From Lachnospiraceae bacterium (GTDB lineage Bacteria > Bacillota > Clostridia > Lachnospirales > Lachnospiraceae), in NCBI GenBank assembly GCA_018384375.1, contig JAHAYJ010000093.1, positions 30,496 through 94,495 of the forward strand: DNA of 64,000 nucleotides. Reading direction: 5' to 3'. The position numbers and the translations under genes are program-made. Each line of letters begins with the position of its first letter. Position 1 is the stretch's first letter. This document shows, in pieces, positions 8,731-17,956 of the stretch. The notes below the pieces were generated by a model that was not told where the DNA came from, did no database searches, and was given only the letters and a program-made list of their open reading frames with translations.

Positions 8731-10143
8731 TTATTCATTCCCTTCCGGCTCTTCTCCGTACAGCTCATCCCATTCCTCCCGGGGAATTGCCGTAATATTG
8801 CCCACATCATAATATATTTCATAAAAATGATTGATCCAGTAATCCTTATCATCCTCAAGATCGGAAAGATACATATTGCTGTAAGGATTTTCAAATGCCT
8901 CCCGAAGCTTCGGAACCACCACAATGCCATCTCCGTTGGGATCTGCTTTGTCTGCCTGTATCATGGCAATTCTCTCATTTTCCTCCCTGCAGATCCTTGC
9001 CAGATTGACCAGGTTGTCCAGATAGGTAAAGCAAAGCCACAGGCATAAAACACTTACCAGACTGTACTTTGCTGCCCGCAGTGTAAGTTCCTCCTCTTTC
9101 ACATCTACGATTCCCTGGATGCAGGCAATAAACAGAAAAACACCTGCACCAAAATATGCTCTGTTAGCGGGAGTCGGTGCCATTGCAAGGGCATAGCAGG
9201 TAGCCACTGCCGCTACAAGGAATAAGACGGTCTCATGATTTCTGATCAGGTTAAAGCTGCTCAGCCTTTTTTGTAATACCAAAAGCACCACAACGATCAC
9301 TGTAATTACAAGTACGGCAAAAAACAGTTCCCTGATCGATATGGTGATTTTGTAAATTCTGGAGAGTAGCCCTACCAGTCCGGTATAGTCTCCCTCAGAC
9401 ATTACCTGACTGCGGCTTCTCACGCCCGGCGCGGAAATCATTCCCAGAAAGCCTGCACACATTCCAACAAGACCTGTTATCATGAACGGGAAAATGGATT
9501 TCTTTCCATCCTTTCTTCTGTCCCACCAGAAGTTCAGTGAAAACAGAAGTACAAGCAAAATTCCACCGCCGGAGGTATTTTCATTACACCATCCGGCTGC
9601 TATACCGTAGAGAAAAGTACCCAAGGCTGCCCACAAAGGATGCCTTAAACTTTCCGCTCTGTTAAGCAGATATCTGAAAAAAGTAATATATCCCAGAATG
9701 ATCACACTGCCCCACAAATAGTTGCAGGAACCGCAGATCCAAAGCATCGTCTGCCCAAAATCCACCGTAAACTTCCACAGGAACGTAAGTATCAAAAGCA
9801 GCACAAAAATGTCATACTTTTTCTTTCTTTTAATATTCGCATACATGAAAAGCAAAAGTGCCGTAAACATCACACTGTTGATCACATTGAACACCGGCTT
9901 GCCAAGAGAAAGGGAAAGGCGCACATTGAATTGTCCGATTACACGTCCGCTGTTCGATAAATATTCCCCGTACTGCTGCCTGATCAGATCAAAGAGGCCA
10001 TCCGCCTCCCGAACATCAAGCAGATAAGCATAATCATCCGACATATAGGGAGTCAGTAAATTATAGGCAAATATAGCACAAAAAGCTGCTGCCACAATCA
10101 CCCGGAAAATTGTTTTTCTATGTTTTTCCACAAAAGCTGTCAT
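8731..10143 (-). CDS. Polytopic membrane protein (DUF6056 / GtrII-like)
   Basis: A 470-residue integral membrane protein with about ten hydrophobic segments and an N-terminal extracytoplasmic motif YMSDDYAYLLDVRE after the first helix. The acidic SDD loop resembles the catalytic-site loop of GT-C type glycosyltransferase-like families (DUF6056). It probably handles lipid-linked sugars or surface polymers, but there is no direct proof. A soluble C-terminal tail of about 70 residues ends in EEPEGNE. It is the first gene of a minus-strand string and is divergent from mutS2 across 179 bp. Function is left open. Confidence 0.7.
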   Translation of the reverse strand: MTAFVEKHRKTIFRVIVAAAFCAIFAYNLLTPYMSDDYAYLLDVREADGLFDLIRQQYGEYLSNSGRVIGQFNVRLSLSLGKPVFNVINSVMFTALLLFMYANIKRKKKYDIFVLLLILTFLWKFTVDFGQTMLWICGSCNYLWGSVIILGYITFFRYLLNRAESLRHPLWAALGTFLYGIAAGWCNENTSGGGILLVLLFSLNFWWDRRKDGKKSIFPFMITGLVGMCAGFLGMISAPGVRSRSQVMSEGDYTGLVGLLSRIYKITISIRELFFAVLVITVIVVVLLVLQKRLSSFNLIRNHETVLFLVAAVATCYALAMAPTPANRAYFGAGVFLFIACIQGIVDVKEEELTLRAAKYSLVSVLCLWLCFTYLDNLVNLARICREENERIAMIQADKADPNGDGIVVVPKLREAFENPYSNMYLSDLEDDKDYWINHFYEIYYDVGNITAIPREEWDELYGEEPEGNE

Positions 10144-10271
10144 GCTGTTTTCCTTTCTATCGCAATCTGATATTTATTGTAACAAACCGGGACAGGGATT
10201 GCAACGCTCATCCCCAATTCCACTGCCCTGTTTTCTACTTTTGCAGTGTAGTTTTTCCCACAAAAATATGC

Positions 10272-10277
10272 TATACT
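10272..10277 (+). promoter_or_regulatory. Extended -10 promoter of the mutS2 operon
   Basis: TGCTATACT forms an extended -10 (TATACT at 10272-10277) with a poor -35 region, about 45 bp before mutS2. The rest of the 179-bp divergent spacer (10144-10322) shows no other clear element. Confidence 0.6.
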
Positions 10278-10322
10278 ATTACAGTCTCATTTATCCCGAA
10301 TCAATAAGTCAAACAGGACAAA

Positions 10323-12722
10323 ATGGTAAAAACAATGAATGAAAAAGTTTTACGAACCTTAGAATACACAAAAATCATTGATAAGCTTACAGAAAAGGCA
10401 TCCTCTGAGCCCGGAAAACGGCTTTGCAGAGAGCTTGTCCCCATGACGGATTTAGAGCAGATCCGGCTTGCACAGGTGCAGACCCGGGATGCCCTTTCCA
10501 TGCTCTTTGCCAAGGGCTCAACCTCCTTTGGCGGCAATAAGGATGTCTCCATGTCGCTCCGTTCCCTGGAAATCGGCAGTACCTTGTCCATACCGGAGCT
10601 TCTTAAAATTGCAGGTCTGCTTGACAATGTTAACCGGATCAAGGCTTACGGGCGAACTGTCCGGGATGATGAAAAAGAGACCTCCCTGACGGATTATTTC
10701 GAGCGCCTGGAACCTCTGACTCCCCTTGCAAACGAGATAAACAGATGCATTCTTTCCGAGGAGGAGATTGCCGATGATGCCAGCCCGGGGCTTAAACATG
10801 TGCGCCGCTCCATTGCACTGATCGGCGAAAAGATACATTCCCAGCTTACCAGCATGGTAAATGGTTCCTACAGAAGTTATCTTCAGGATGCCGTTATCAC
10901 CATGCGGGACAACCGCTACTGCATTCCGGTCAAATCCGAATACAAGAGTCAGGTTCCCGGTATGGTTCACGATCAGTCCTCAACCGGCTCCACCTTTTTT
11001 ATCGAGCCCGCCGCTATTGTGAATCTGAACAACCAGCTGAAAGAGCTTACTATTAAGGAAAAAGAAGAAATCGAAGCTGTACTCGCCTCGTTAAGCAGCC
11101 AGGCTGCCGAATCGATATCAGAAATTTCAGAAGATCAGAAAATCATGACCTTCCTGGATTTCGTTTTTGCCAAAGCATCTCTTGCCATGGAAGAAAATGC
11201 AACCATGCCGCTTTTCAATCAAGAGCATTACATCAATATCCGCAAGGGGCGTCATCCCCTGCTTTCCCCTAAGAAGGTGGTTCCTATTGACATTCACCTG
11301 GGAAAGGACTTTGATCTCCTGGTGGTGACCGGTCCTAACACCGGTGGAAAGACGGTTTCCCTGAAAACAGTGGGACTCTTTACCCTGATGGGGCAGGCCG
11401 GGCTTCACATTCCCGCTCTGGACCGTTCCGAGCTCTCCATCTTTACGGAGGTTTTTGCGGACATCGGGGATGAACAGAGCATTGAGCAGAGTCTGAGTAC
11501 CTTTTCCTCTCATATGACCAGTATTGTTTCTATCCTTCAGAAGGCAGATGAAAACTCTTTATGCCTATTTGACGAATTAGGTGCCGGAACGGATCCCACC
11601 GAGGGGGCTGCCCTGGCAATTGCCATTTTGGATCATATTCATACCAGAGGTATCCGCACTATGGCAACCACACATTACAGTGAGCTGAAGGTCTACGCCC
11701 TGTCCACAGATTTTGTGGAAAATGCCTGCTGTGAATTCAATGTGGAAACACTGGCACCCACCTATCGGCTTTTAATCGGTATTCCCGGAAAGAGTAATGC
11801 TTTTGCAATTTCCCAAAAGCTGGGGCTGCCGGATTATATTATTCAGGCTGCAAAGGAACAGATCAACGCCGAGGATAAAAGCTTCGAGGATCTGCTTACC
11901 GACCTGGAAAACAGTCGTCTCACCATTGAAAAAGAACGGCTGGAGATTGCTTCCTACAAGGAAGAAATCAAAACCTTAAAGGAACGGCTTCAGACAAAGA
12001 ACGAAAAGATAGACAGTGCAAAAGAAAAAATTCTCCGGGAAGCCAATGAAAAAGCACGGGAAATCCTTCAGGATGCCAAGAATGTAGCGGATGAGACCAT
12101 CCGTGTATACCAGAAGGCCGGCCCCAACGCTTCTTTAAAGGATCTGGAAAAGACCAGAGACCGTCTCCGCGGGGAAATCGGAAAGAAAAACGAAAAACTG
12201 GCCCTCAAAACCCAGGAGCCTAAGAAAGGACGCCAGATTAAGCCGGAACAGTTGAAAATCGGTGACAGCGTTAAAATTTTGTCCATGGGACTTAACGGCA
12301 CTGTCAGCAGTCTCCCCGATCACAAGGGAAATCTGTTTGTGCAATGCGGTATCATGCGCTCCCAGGCAAATGTAAAGGATCTGGTCTATGCAGACGCCGA
12401 AGCTGCTCCCGCCGCCTCAGTCCTGCAGCGCAAGCCAAGCTCTGCAGGTAAGGTAAAAATGTCCAAATCCTTCAGTATTTCCCCGGAGATCAATCTTCTC
12501 GGGAAAACGGTGGATGAGGCACTTGCTGAACTGGACAAATATCTGGATGATGCCTATCTGGCACACCTTTCAACTGTCCGTGTGGTTCACGGCAAAGGAA
12601 CCGGAGCTTTGAGAAGCGCCGTACAAAGCCATCTGAAGCGCGTAAAATACGTGAAATCCTACCGTCTCGGCGAGTATGGGGAAGGTGACGCAGGTGTCAC
12701 AATTGTAACCTTTAAAGACTGA
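10323..12722 (+). CDS. mutS2: Endonuclease MutS2
   Basis: MutS2 is a MutS-like ATPase with a C-terminal Smr nuclease domain. It suppresses recombination and, in Firmicutes, rescues collided ribosomes. The 799 residues are the expected length. The core carries Walker A VTGPNTGGKT (about residues 336-344) and Walker B LCLFDELGAGTDPTEGAALA. A long coiled coil follows (about 510-640), then a KOW-like segment, and the Smr domain with the nuclease-type motif VVHGKGTGALR at the end. The first ATG (10323) has AGGAC just upstream; an ATG four codons on is possible. It heads a plus-strand string with the two-component system, trmL and the lipoprotein. Confidence 0.96.
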   Translation: MVKTMNEKVLRTLEYTKIIDKLTEKASSEPGKRLCRELVPMTDLEQIRLAQVQTRDALSMLFAKGSTSFGGNKDVSMSLRSLEIGSTLSIPELLKIAGLLDNVNRIKAYGRTVRDDEKETSLTDYFERLEPLTPLANEINRCILSEEEIADDASPGLKHVRRSIALIGEKIHSQLTSMVNGSYRSYLQDAVITMRDNRYCIPVKSEYKSQVPGMVHDQSSTGSTFFIEPAAIVNLNNQLKELTIKEKEEIEAVLASLSSQAAESISEISEDQKIMTFLDFVFAKASLAMEENATMPLFNQEHYINIRKGRHPLLSPKKVVPIDIHLGKDFDLLVVTGPNTGGKTVSLKTVGLFTLMGQAGLHIPALDRSELSIFTEVFADIGDEQSIEQSLSTFSSHMTSIVSILQKADENSLCLFDELGAGTDPTEGAALAIAILDHIHTRGIRTMATTHYSELKVYALSTDFVENACCEFNVETLAPTYRLLIGIPGKSNAFAISQKLGLPDYIIQAAKEQINAEDKSFEDLLTDLENSRLTIEKERLEIASYKEEIKTLKERLQTKNEKIDSAKEKILREANEKAREILQDAKNVADETIRVYQKAGPNASLKDLEKTRDRLRGEIGKKNEKLALKTQEPKKGRQIKPEQLKIGDSVKILSMGLNGTVSSLPDHKGNLFVQCGIMRSQANVKDLVYADAEAAPAASVLQRKPSSAGKVKMSKSFSISPEINLLGKTVDEALAELDKYLDDAYLAHLSTVRVVHGKGTGALRSAVQSHLKRVKYVKSYRLGEYGEGDAGVTIVTFKD

Positions 12723-12734
12723 CAGGAGGTAACT

Positions 12735-13436
12735 ATGGTAACCAAGCAGAAAATTCTGATTGTAGACGATGACAGCAATATTGCGGAATTAATTTCTCTT
12801 TATCTGACAAAAGAATGCTTTGAAACGATGATTGCCGGTGACGGAGAGACGGCTCTGCTTCTTGCAGACTCCTTTGCCCCCAATCTTATTCTCCTGGATC
12901 TGATGCTCCCCGGTATAGATGGCTATCAGGTCTGTCGGGAGATTCGTGCCAAGTCTTCCACACCGATTATCATGCTCTCTGCCAAGGGAGAGATATTTGA
13001 CAAGGTGCTGGGACTTGAGCTTGGCGCAGATGACTACATGGAAAAGCCCTTTGACTCTAAGGAACTGGTGGCCCGCGTAAAAGCAGTGCTTCGCAGGTAT
13101 AAGCCTGCCCCTGCCATCTCCCAGTCACCCGATATCAAATGTGTGGAGTACCCCGATTTGATCATTAATCAGACCAACTATTCCGTGGTCTATATGGGTA
13201 AGACGGTGGATATGCCTCCTAAAGAACTGGAGCTTTTATACTTTCTTGCCTCCTCACCGAATCATGTTTTCACCAGAGAGCAGCTGCTTGACCAGATCTG
13301 GGGCTATGAATATATCGGTGACACCAGAACGGTGGACGTACATATCAAGCGTCTGCGCGAAAAAATAAGCGATCATGCCAACTGGAAGATTGCTACGATC
13401 TGGGGAATCGGCTATAAATTTGAGGTACGACAATGA
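12735..13436 (+). CDS. OmpR/PhoB-family response regulator
   Basis: A 233-residue two-component regulator. The receiver domain has the acidic pair VDDD, the phosphoacceptor D55 in LILLDLMLPG and the conserved Lys in MEKPFDS. The C-terminal winged helix reads KELELLYFLASSPNHVFTREQLLDQIWG and DTRTVDVHIKRLREKI. The start has GGAGG 6 nt upstream. Its stop overlaps the kinase start by 4 bp (ATGA), so the pair is translationally coupled. It follows mutS2 by 12 bp. The signal and target genes are unknown; the full pair is of the VicR/PhoB general type. Confidence 0.93.
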   Translation: MVTKQKILIVDDDSNIAELISLYLTKECFETMIAGDGETALLLADSFAPNLILLDLMLPGIDGYQVCREIRAKSSTPIIMLSAKGEIFDKVLGLELGADDYMEKPFDSKELVARVKAVLRRYKPAPAISQSPDIKCVEYPDLIINQTNYSVVYMGKTVDMPPKELELLYFLASSPNHVFTREQLLDQIWGYEYIGDTRTVDVHIKRLREKISDHANWKIATIWGIGYKFEVRQ

Positions 13437-14854
13437 GAAAAACTCTCTACCTGAAATTCATACTGGCATACTTTATCTTTGGTTTCTTCGGCTTTGTCGT
13501 GGTTGCCACTTTTGTGAACAGTATGACGATGGAACACCTAAAAAGAGAAAAAGCGGATGCTTTATATCGTGAGGCAACTTTGATTGCCAACACCTATGCT
13601 TCCGACCTATACAACAATGAAACATCCCTGGACACCGTAAAAAAGCAATTGGATGCCCTGGATACCTATTTATCTGCCAATCTCTGGATCATCAACCCCT
13701 CCGGCAGAATGGTTCTGGATTCCCAGGCACCGGTAGATCTGGAAAACGAAACTGTCATATCCGATTTCGATCCTACCATTACCGGGAATTCCTACTATAC
13801 GGTGGGCAATTTCTTCGGCAGCTTTTCAGAGGAACAGCTCAGTGTTTTCGCCCCTATCACATCCGACTACAAGGTAAGGGGCTATGTAGTCATTCACTAT
13901 CCCATGAGTAATCTCGTTGCTTCCTGCAACAGCCTGCTTAATATTTCGTACCTGATGCTGATCATTCTGTTCCTGCTTTCCATGATCATTCTGATCTTTT
14001 TTACAGAGATGGTTTATCTGCCCCTTCGAAAGATTACAGAGGCCACAGAACAATATGCTGCCGGAAATATGCATTATGAATTTCAAATTGACAGTGAGGA
14101 TGAGATCGGCTATCTTGGTGCCACCATTTCCTATATGGCAAGTGAAATTGCCCGTTCTGAGGATGATCAGAAGAAATTTGTAGCAAATGTCTCTCATGAT
14201 TTCCGATCACCTCTTACCTCCATTAAGGGATATCTGGAAGCTATGCTGGACGGCACCATTCCTCCTGAGCTTTATGAGAAATATCTCACCATCGTCTTAA
14301 ACGAAACCGAGAGGCTGACCAAGCTCACAAACAGCCTTCTCACCCTGAACAACCTGAATACCAAGGGCATGCTGCTAGACAAGAGTATTTTTGATATTAA
14401 CAAGGTCATCCGCAACACAGCCGCATCCTTTGAGGGTACCTGCAAGAGCAAGGCTATTGCCATAGAACTGATATTAACCGGTGACGAGCTGTTCGTCACT
14501 GCTGATGTAGGAAAGATCCAGCAGGTTCTCTACAACCTACTGGATAATGCCATCAAATTCAGCCACCCGGATTCCATCATCAAAATTGAAACAAACGAAA
14601 AACACAACAAGGTATTTGTTTCCGTAAAAGACAGTGGCATCGGTATACCTAAGGATGACCAGAAGCTGATCTGGGATCGCTTTTATAAATCGGATTTGTC
14701 ACGAGGCAAGGACAAAAAAGGAACCGGTCTCGGACTCTCTATCACCAAGGAGATCATTCAGGCCCACGGCGAACACATTAACGTCATCAGTACTGAGGGA
14801 GTCGGCTCGGAATTTATCTTTTCCCTGCCGGTAGCCGATGATGAAGAAGATTAA
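13433..14854 (+). CDS. Sensor histidine kinase
   Basis: A 473-residue membrane kinase paired with the preceding regulator. Helix one is at about residues 5-28, an extracytoplasmic sensing region of about 135 residues follows, and helix two lies at about 168-192. Next come a HAMP domain, the dimerisation H box FVANVSHDFRSPLTSIKG (His 255), N box LYNLLDNAIKF, G1 DSGIGIPKDD and G2 GTGLGLSITKEI. All catalytic boxes are intact. The extracytoplasmic part resembles small PAS/Cache-like sensors but I cannot assign a ligand. Confidence 0.93.
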   Translation: MRKTLYLKFILAYFIFGFFGFVVVATFVNSMTMEHLKREKADALYREATLIANTYASDLYNNETSLDTVKKQLDALDTYLSANLWIINPSGRMVLDSQAPVDLENETVISDFDPTITGNSYYTVGNFFGSFSEEQLSVFAPITSDYKVRGYVVIHYPMSNLVASCNSLLNISYLMLIILFLLSMIILIFFTEMVYLPLRKITEATEQYAAGNMHYEFQIDSEDEIGYLGATISYMASEIARSEDDQKKFVANVSHDFRSPLTSIKGYLEAMLDGTIPPELYEKYLTIVLNETERLTKLTNSLLTLNNLNTKGMLLDKSIFDINKVIRNTAASFEGTCKSKAIAIELILTGDELFVTADVGKIQQVLYNLLDNAIKFSHPDSIIKIETNEKHNKVFVSVKDSGIGIPKDDQKLIWDRFYKSDLSRGKDKKGTGLGLSITKEIIQAHGEHINVISTEGVGSEFIFSLPVADDEED

Positions 14855-14869
14855 CAAAGGAGTGGTCAT

Positions 14870-15364
14870 ATGCATATCATTTTACACCAGCCGGAAATTC
14901 CCGCAAACACAGGAAACATTGGAAGAACCTGTGTTGCCACCGGCACCAGCCTTCATCTGATCGAGCCTCTCGGTTTTCGACTGAACGAAAAAGAGATCAA
15001 ACGTGCCGGAATGGATTACTGGGAGCACCTTGATGTAACCAGATATATGAATTTTACGGAATTCAAAGAAAAGCACCCCTCTGCTAAGATCTGGATGGCA
15101 ACCACTAAGGCAAAGCATATCTACACAGATGTTTCCTTTTCCCCTGATGATTTTATCATGTTCGGAAAGGAGAGCGCCGGCATTCCGGAAGAAATCCTTG
15201 TAGACTATGAGGAAACCTGCATCCGCATTCCCATGCTTCCCCAGATCCGCTCCCTCAACCTCTCCAACTCCGTTGCTATTGTCCTCTATGAGGCTTTGCG
15301 CCAACAGGGCTTTGCCGATATGCAGCTTGAAGGTGAACTGCATCGGCTGCACTGGAAAGAATAA
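14870..15364 (+). CDS. trmL: tRNA (cytidine(34)-2'-O)-methyltransferase
   Basis: A SPOUT-class methyltransferase that modifies the wobble base of tRNA-Leu isoacceptors. The 164 residues are a typical length. Motif 1 is EIPANTGNIGRTCVATG, motif 2 GKESAGIPEEIL and motif 3 IPMLPQIRSLNLSNSVAIVLYE, which together build the knotted SAM site. It starts 15 bp after the kinase with AAAGGAG upstream. Family identification is firm. Confidence 0.94.
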   Translation: MHIILHQPEIPANTGNIGRTCVATGTSLHLIEPLGFRLNEKEIKRAGMDYWEHLDVTRYMNFTEFKEKHPSAKIWMATTKAKHIYTDVSFSPDDFIMFGKESAGIPEEILVDYEETCIRIPMLPQIRSLNLSNSVAIVLYEALRQQGFADMQLEGELHRLHWKE

Positions 15365-15390
15365 GTAGAAATACTTCCATAAAATCTTCC

Positions 15391-15436
15391 ATCCTCCTTC
15401 GTATCTTCATTACAAGTACAAAAGGAGGATCTTTTT
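15391..15436 (+). promoter_or_regulatory. Hairpin that sequesters the SIMPL gene ribosome site
   Basis: A perfect 9-bp inverted repeat (ATCCTCCTT at 15391-15399 with AAGGAGGAT at 15422-15430) buries the Shine-Dalgarno. Five T follow directly (15432-15436) up to the ATG at 15437. It could act as a trmL terminator, a translational gate, or both. Confidence 0.7.
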
Positions 15437-16219
15437 ATGAATAAAAAAGCTTTATTACCAGTTCTTTTAACCGCCGTTACCGCATGTATTTTTGCTGCCT
15501 GTCAGAAACCTTCCGGATCAGAGGAAGAAATTGTTTTTGATCCCGGTAATCAGATTTCCTATTACAAAGGCAATGCGATTACAGTCAATAGCAGTGAAAA
15601 GGTGACCATCGTTCCCGATATTGCAGAAATTGTCTATTCTGTCCGCACACAGGCAAAGAATGCCGCTTCCTGCCAGCAGGAAAACACCGCTTCCGTCAAT
15701 CAGGTTATTGATCTTCTGAAAGACCTGAATGTTGCAGAAGCCTCTATTCAGACATCGGATTATTATATGAATCCGGTTTATGATTATAGTGAGAATACGG
15801 CACGTATTACAGGCTATGAAGCCACAACCACCTTGACCGTTTCAGATCTGCCGATCGATGAACTTGATGAAATTTTAGCAAAATCAGTGGATGGCGGAAT
15901 CAATACAATCCAATCCATTACTTACATGGCAAGCAGGTACGATGAGAGCTACCATCAGGCATTGACAAACGCAGTTTCTGCCGCTTATGAAAAGGCGTCT
16001 GTCCTGGCACAGGCGGCTGGCTGTACTGTGGGTAATGTAATCAGCATACAGGAAACCAGTGGATACTCAGAGGCCCGCTATACAGATACTGCACTGACGA
16101 ATATGTCCCGCTCCATGAAGAAGGAAGCAGAATATTCGCTTGCGGATACTGCCGGTATCATGCCCGGAGAAATTCAGATAGAAGCCAGTATTGTTGCTGA
16201 ATATCAATTGAATGAATAG
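15437..16219 (+). CDS. SIMPL-domain (DUF541) lipoprotein
   Basis: A 260-residue exported protein. The N-terminus has a lipoprotein signal with lipobox FAAC (Cys about residue 21), so it should be anchored to the outer face of the membrane. The remainder is a SIMPL/DUF541 domain, recognised by the alternating pattern SEKVTIVPDIAEIVYSVRTQA, IQTSDYYMNPVYDYSE and GYEATTTLTVSDLP, and a late AYEKASVLAQAAG. Homologues are linked to stress or cell-envelope functions without a defined reaction. It is the last gene of the mutS2 string. Its ribosome site lies in a hairpin, which suggests conditional translation. Confidence 0.85.
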   Translation: MNKKALLPVLLTAVTACIFAACQKPSGSEEEIVFDPGNQISYYKGNAITVNSSEKVTIVPDIAEIVYSVRTQAKNAASCQQENTASVNQVIDLLKDLNVAEASIQTSDYYMNPVYDYSENTARITGYEATTTLTVSDLPIDELDEILAKSVDGGINTIQSITYMASRYDESYHQALTNAVSAAYEKASVLAQAAGCTVGNVISIQETSGYSEARYTDTALTNMSRSMKKEAEYSLADTAGIMPGEIQIEASIVAEYQLNE

Positions 16220-16242
16220 TATCATTTTTATACTAAACTGCA

Positions 16243-16274
16243 GCAGGCGGTGGACAATTCTGTCCACCGCCTGC
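16243..16274. terminator. Bidirectional stem-loop between convergent genes
   Basis: A perfect 14-bp stem (16243-16256 with 16261-16274) with loop ATTC lies between the converging SIMPL and aminotransferase genes. It lacks a long T tract on either side, so termination efficiency is uncertain. Confidence 0.7.
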
Positions 16275-16302
16275 ATCCGCATATCCTATTTCATGTCTTA
16301 TC

Positions 16303-17475
16303 TTATTTCTTCTCTTCCCTTAACCGGCTGATGAAATGCCCGATTTTCTCCATTGCAATCTTCAGATTATCCAATGAATATGCATAGGATATTCGAAGGA
16401 ATCCCTCGCCACAATCTCCAAAAGCTGTTCCCGGTACGACAGCAACCTTCTCTTCCCGAAGCAGTCTCTCTGCAAACTCCTCACTGGTCATACCAAATTC
16501 TTTGATGCAAGGGAACACGTAAAATGCACCGTAAGGCTCAAAGCATTTCAACCCCATTTCCTGAAAGGCATGCATCAGATATCTTCTTCTCTGGTTGTAG
16601 GATTCCCTCATCTGTGCCACATCATCATCACCATTTTTCAATGCCTCCACAGCTGCATACTGACTGGTGGTAGGCGCGCACATAATAGCAAACTGATGAA
16701 TTTTTATCATCTGCTCCATGATCACGGCAGGTGCACAGGCATACCCGAGTCTCCACCCTGTCATAGCATAAGCCTTGGAAAAACCGTTGATAAGAATGGT
16801 TCTCTCCTTCATGCCCGGAAGACTTGCAATGGACACATGCTTCTCCTTATAGGTAAGCTCTGCATAGATTTCATCGGAAATCACAAAAAGATCCTTTTCT
16901 TTCACAACCTCTGCAATCTCCTCCAGATCCCGTTTCTCCATAATTGCTCCCGTGGGATTGTTCGGAAAAGGAAGCACCAGTATCTTTGTTTTATCCGTGA
17001 TCGCATCCTGAAGCTCCCTGGCTGTTAAACGAAATTCATTCTCTTCCTTCAATTCTATGATGACCGGAACCGCATCTGCCAGGATCGCACAGGGCTCATA
17101 GGATACATAGCTGGGCTGCGGAATCAGGACCTCATCTCCCGGATTGACCATGGCGCGAAGTGCCAGATCAATTGCCTCAGAGCCCCCAACCGTTACCAGA
17201 ACCTCCTTCATGGGGTCATAGGAGACACCCTGGGTTCTTTGTATGTATCTTACTATTTCTGTTCGCAGTTCCTTTAAGCCTGCATTGGAGGTGTAAAAGG
17301 TTCTTCCCTTCTCCAGGGAATAAATCCCCTCATCCCTGATATGCCAGGGCGTATCAAAATCCGGTTCGCCCACACCCAGGGAAATGGCATCCTCCATCTC
17401 ATTTACAATATCAAAGAATTTGCGGATACCGGAGGGCTTAATCGTAGTAATCTTATCTGATAACGGATTTCTCAT
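16303..17475 (-). CDS. Class I/II PLP-dependent aminotransferase
   Basis: A 390-residue fold-type I aminotransferase of the aspartate/aromatic group. The PLP lysine sits in NGFSKAYAMTGWRLGYA. Other marks are VGEPDFDTPWHI at the N-terminus, LPFPNNPTGA, ISDEIYAELTY and the C-terminal FLRISYAYS substrate arginine. It overlaps the upstream Lrp-family gene by 4 bp, so both are translated together and the regulator probably reads an amino acid that the enzyme handles. The exact substrate (aspartate, alanine or aromatic) cannot be chosen. Confidence 0.9.
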   Translation of the reverse strand: MRNPLSDKITTIKPSGIRKFFDIVNEMEDAISLGVGEPDFDTPWHIRDEGIYSLEKGRTFYTSNAGLKELRTEIVRYIQRTQGVSYDPMKEVLVTVGGSEAIDLALRAMVNPGDEVLIPQPSYVSYEPCAILADAVPVIIELKEENEFRLTARELQDAITDKTKILVLPFPNNPTGAIMEKRDLEEIAEVVKEKDLFVISDEIYAELTYKEKHVSIASLPGMKERTILINGFSKAYAMTGWRLGYACAPAVIMEQMIKIHQFAIMCAPTTSQYAAVEALKNGDDDVAQMRESYNQRRRYLMHAFQEMGLKCFEPYGAFYVFPCIKEFGMTSEEFAERLLREEKVAVVPGTAFGDCGEGFLRISYAYSLDNLKIAMEKIGHFISRLREEKK

Positions 17476-17954
17476 GGCGTAACCTTCTCTCTTGTATCTT
17501 CATATTTCTTGGTCAGAATCGTTCCGTGATCCTTATACTTTTTGAGAATAAAGTGGGTTGCCGTGCTGAGCACGCCATCCAATGTGGAAAGCTTATCTGA
17601 AACAAAGCTGGAAACAGCCTTCAGCGATTTCCCTTCCAATGTAACCAGAAGATCATAGCCACCTGAAATCAGATAGACACTGTTTACCTCAGGGTATTTA
17701 TAGATTCTCTCTGCAATATTGTCATAGCCCTGACCACGCTGAGGTGTGATTCTTACCTCGATCAGCGCTGTTACCTTCTCGATGGATGTCTTTTCCCAAT
17801 CGATCATAGTATGATAACCGCAGATAACTCCTTCCTCTTCCAGAGCCTTCAATTCATTGGCAACATCAATTTCCTCAATTCCCAAAATGACAGCCAACTC
17901 CTTGATATCAATTCTGCTGTTCTTTTCTATGATTGATAGAATCTGTTCTCTCAT
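17472..17954 (-). CDS. Lrp/AsnC-family regulator
   Basis: A 160-residue feast/famine regulator. An N-terminal winged HTH (ILSIIEKNSRIDIKELAVILG) is followed by the ligand-binding RAM domain with VTALIEVRITPQRGQGYDNI and VYLISGGYDLLVTLEG. It overlaps the aminotransferase start by 4 bp and follows the AIR synthase-like gene by 2 bp. Likely ligand: an amino acid of the co-encoded aminotransferase (inference). Confidence 0.9.
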   Translation of the reverse strand: MREQILSIIEKNSRIDIKELAVILGIEEIDVANELKALEEEGVICGYHTMIDWEKTSIEKVTALIEVRITPQRGQGYDNIAERIYKYPEVNSVYLISGGYDLLVTLEGKSLKAVSSFVSDKLSTLDGVLSTATHFILKKYKDHGTILTKKYEDTREKVTP

Positions 17955-17956
17955 TG

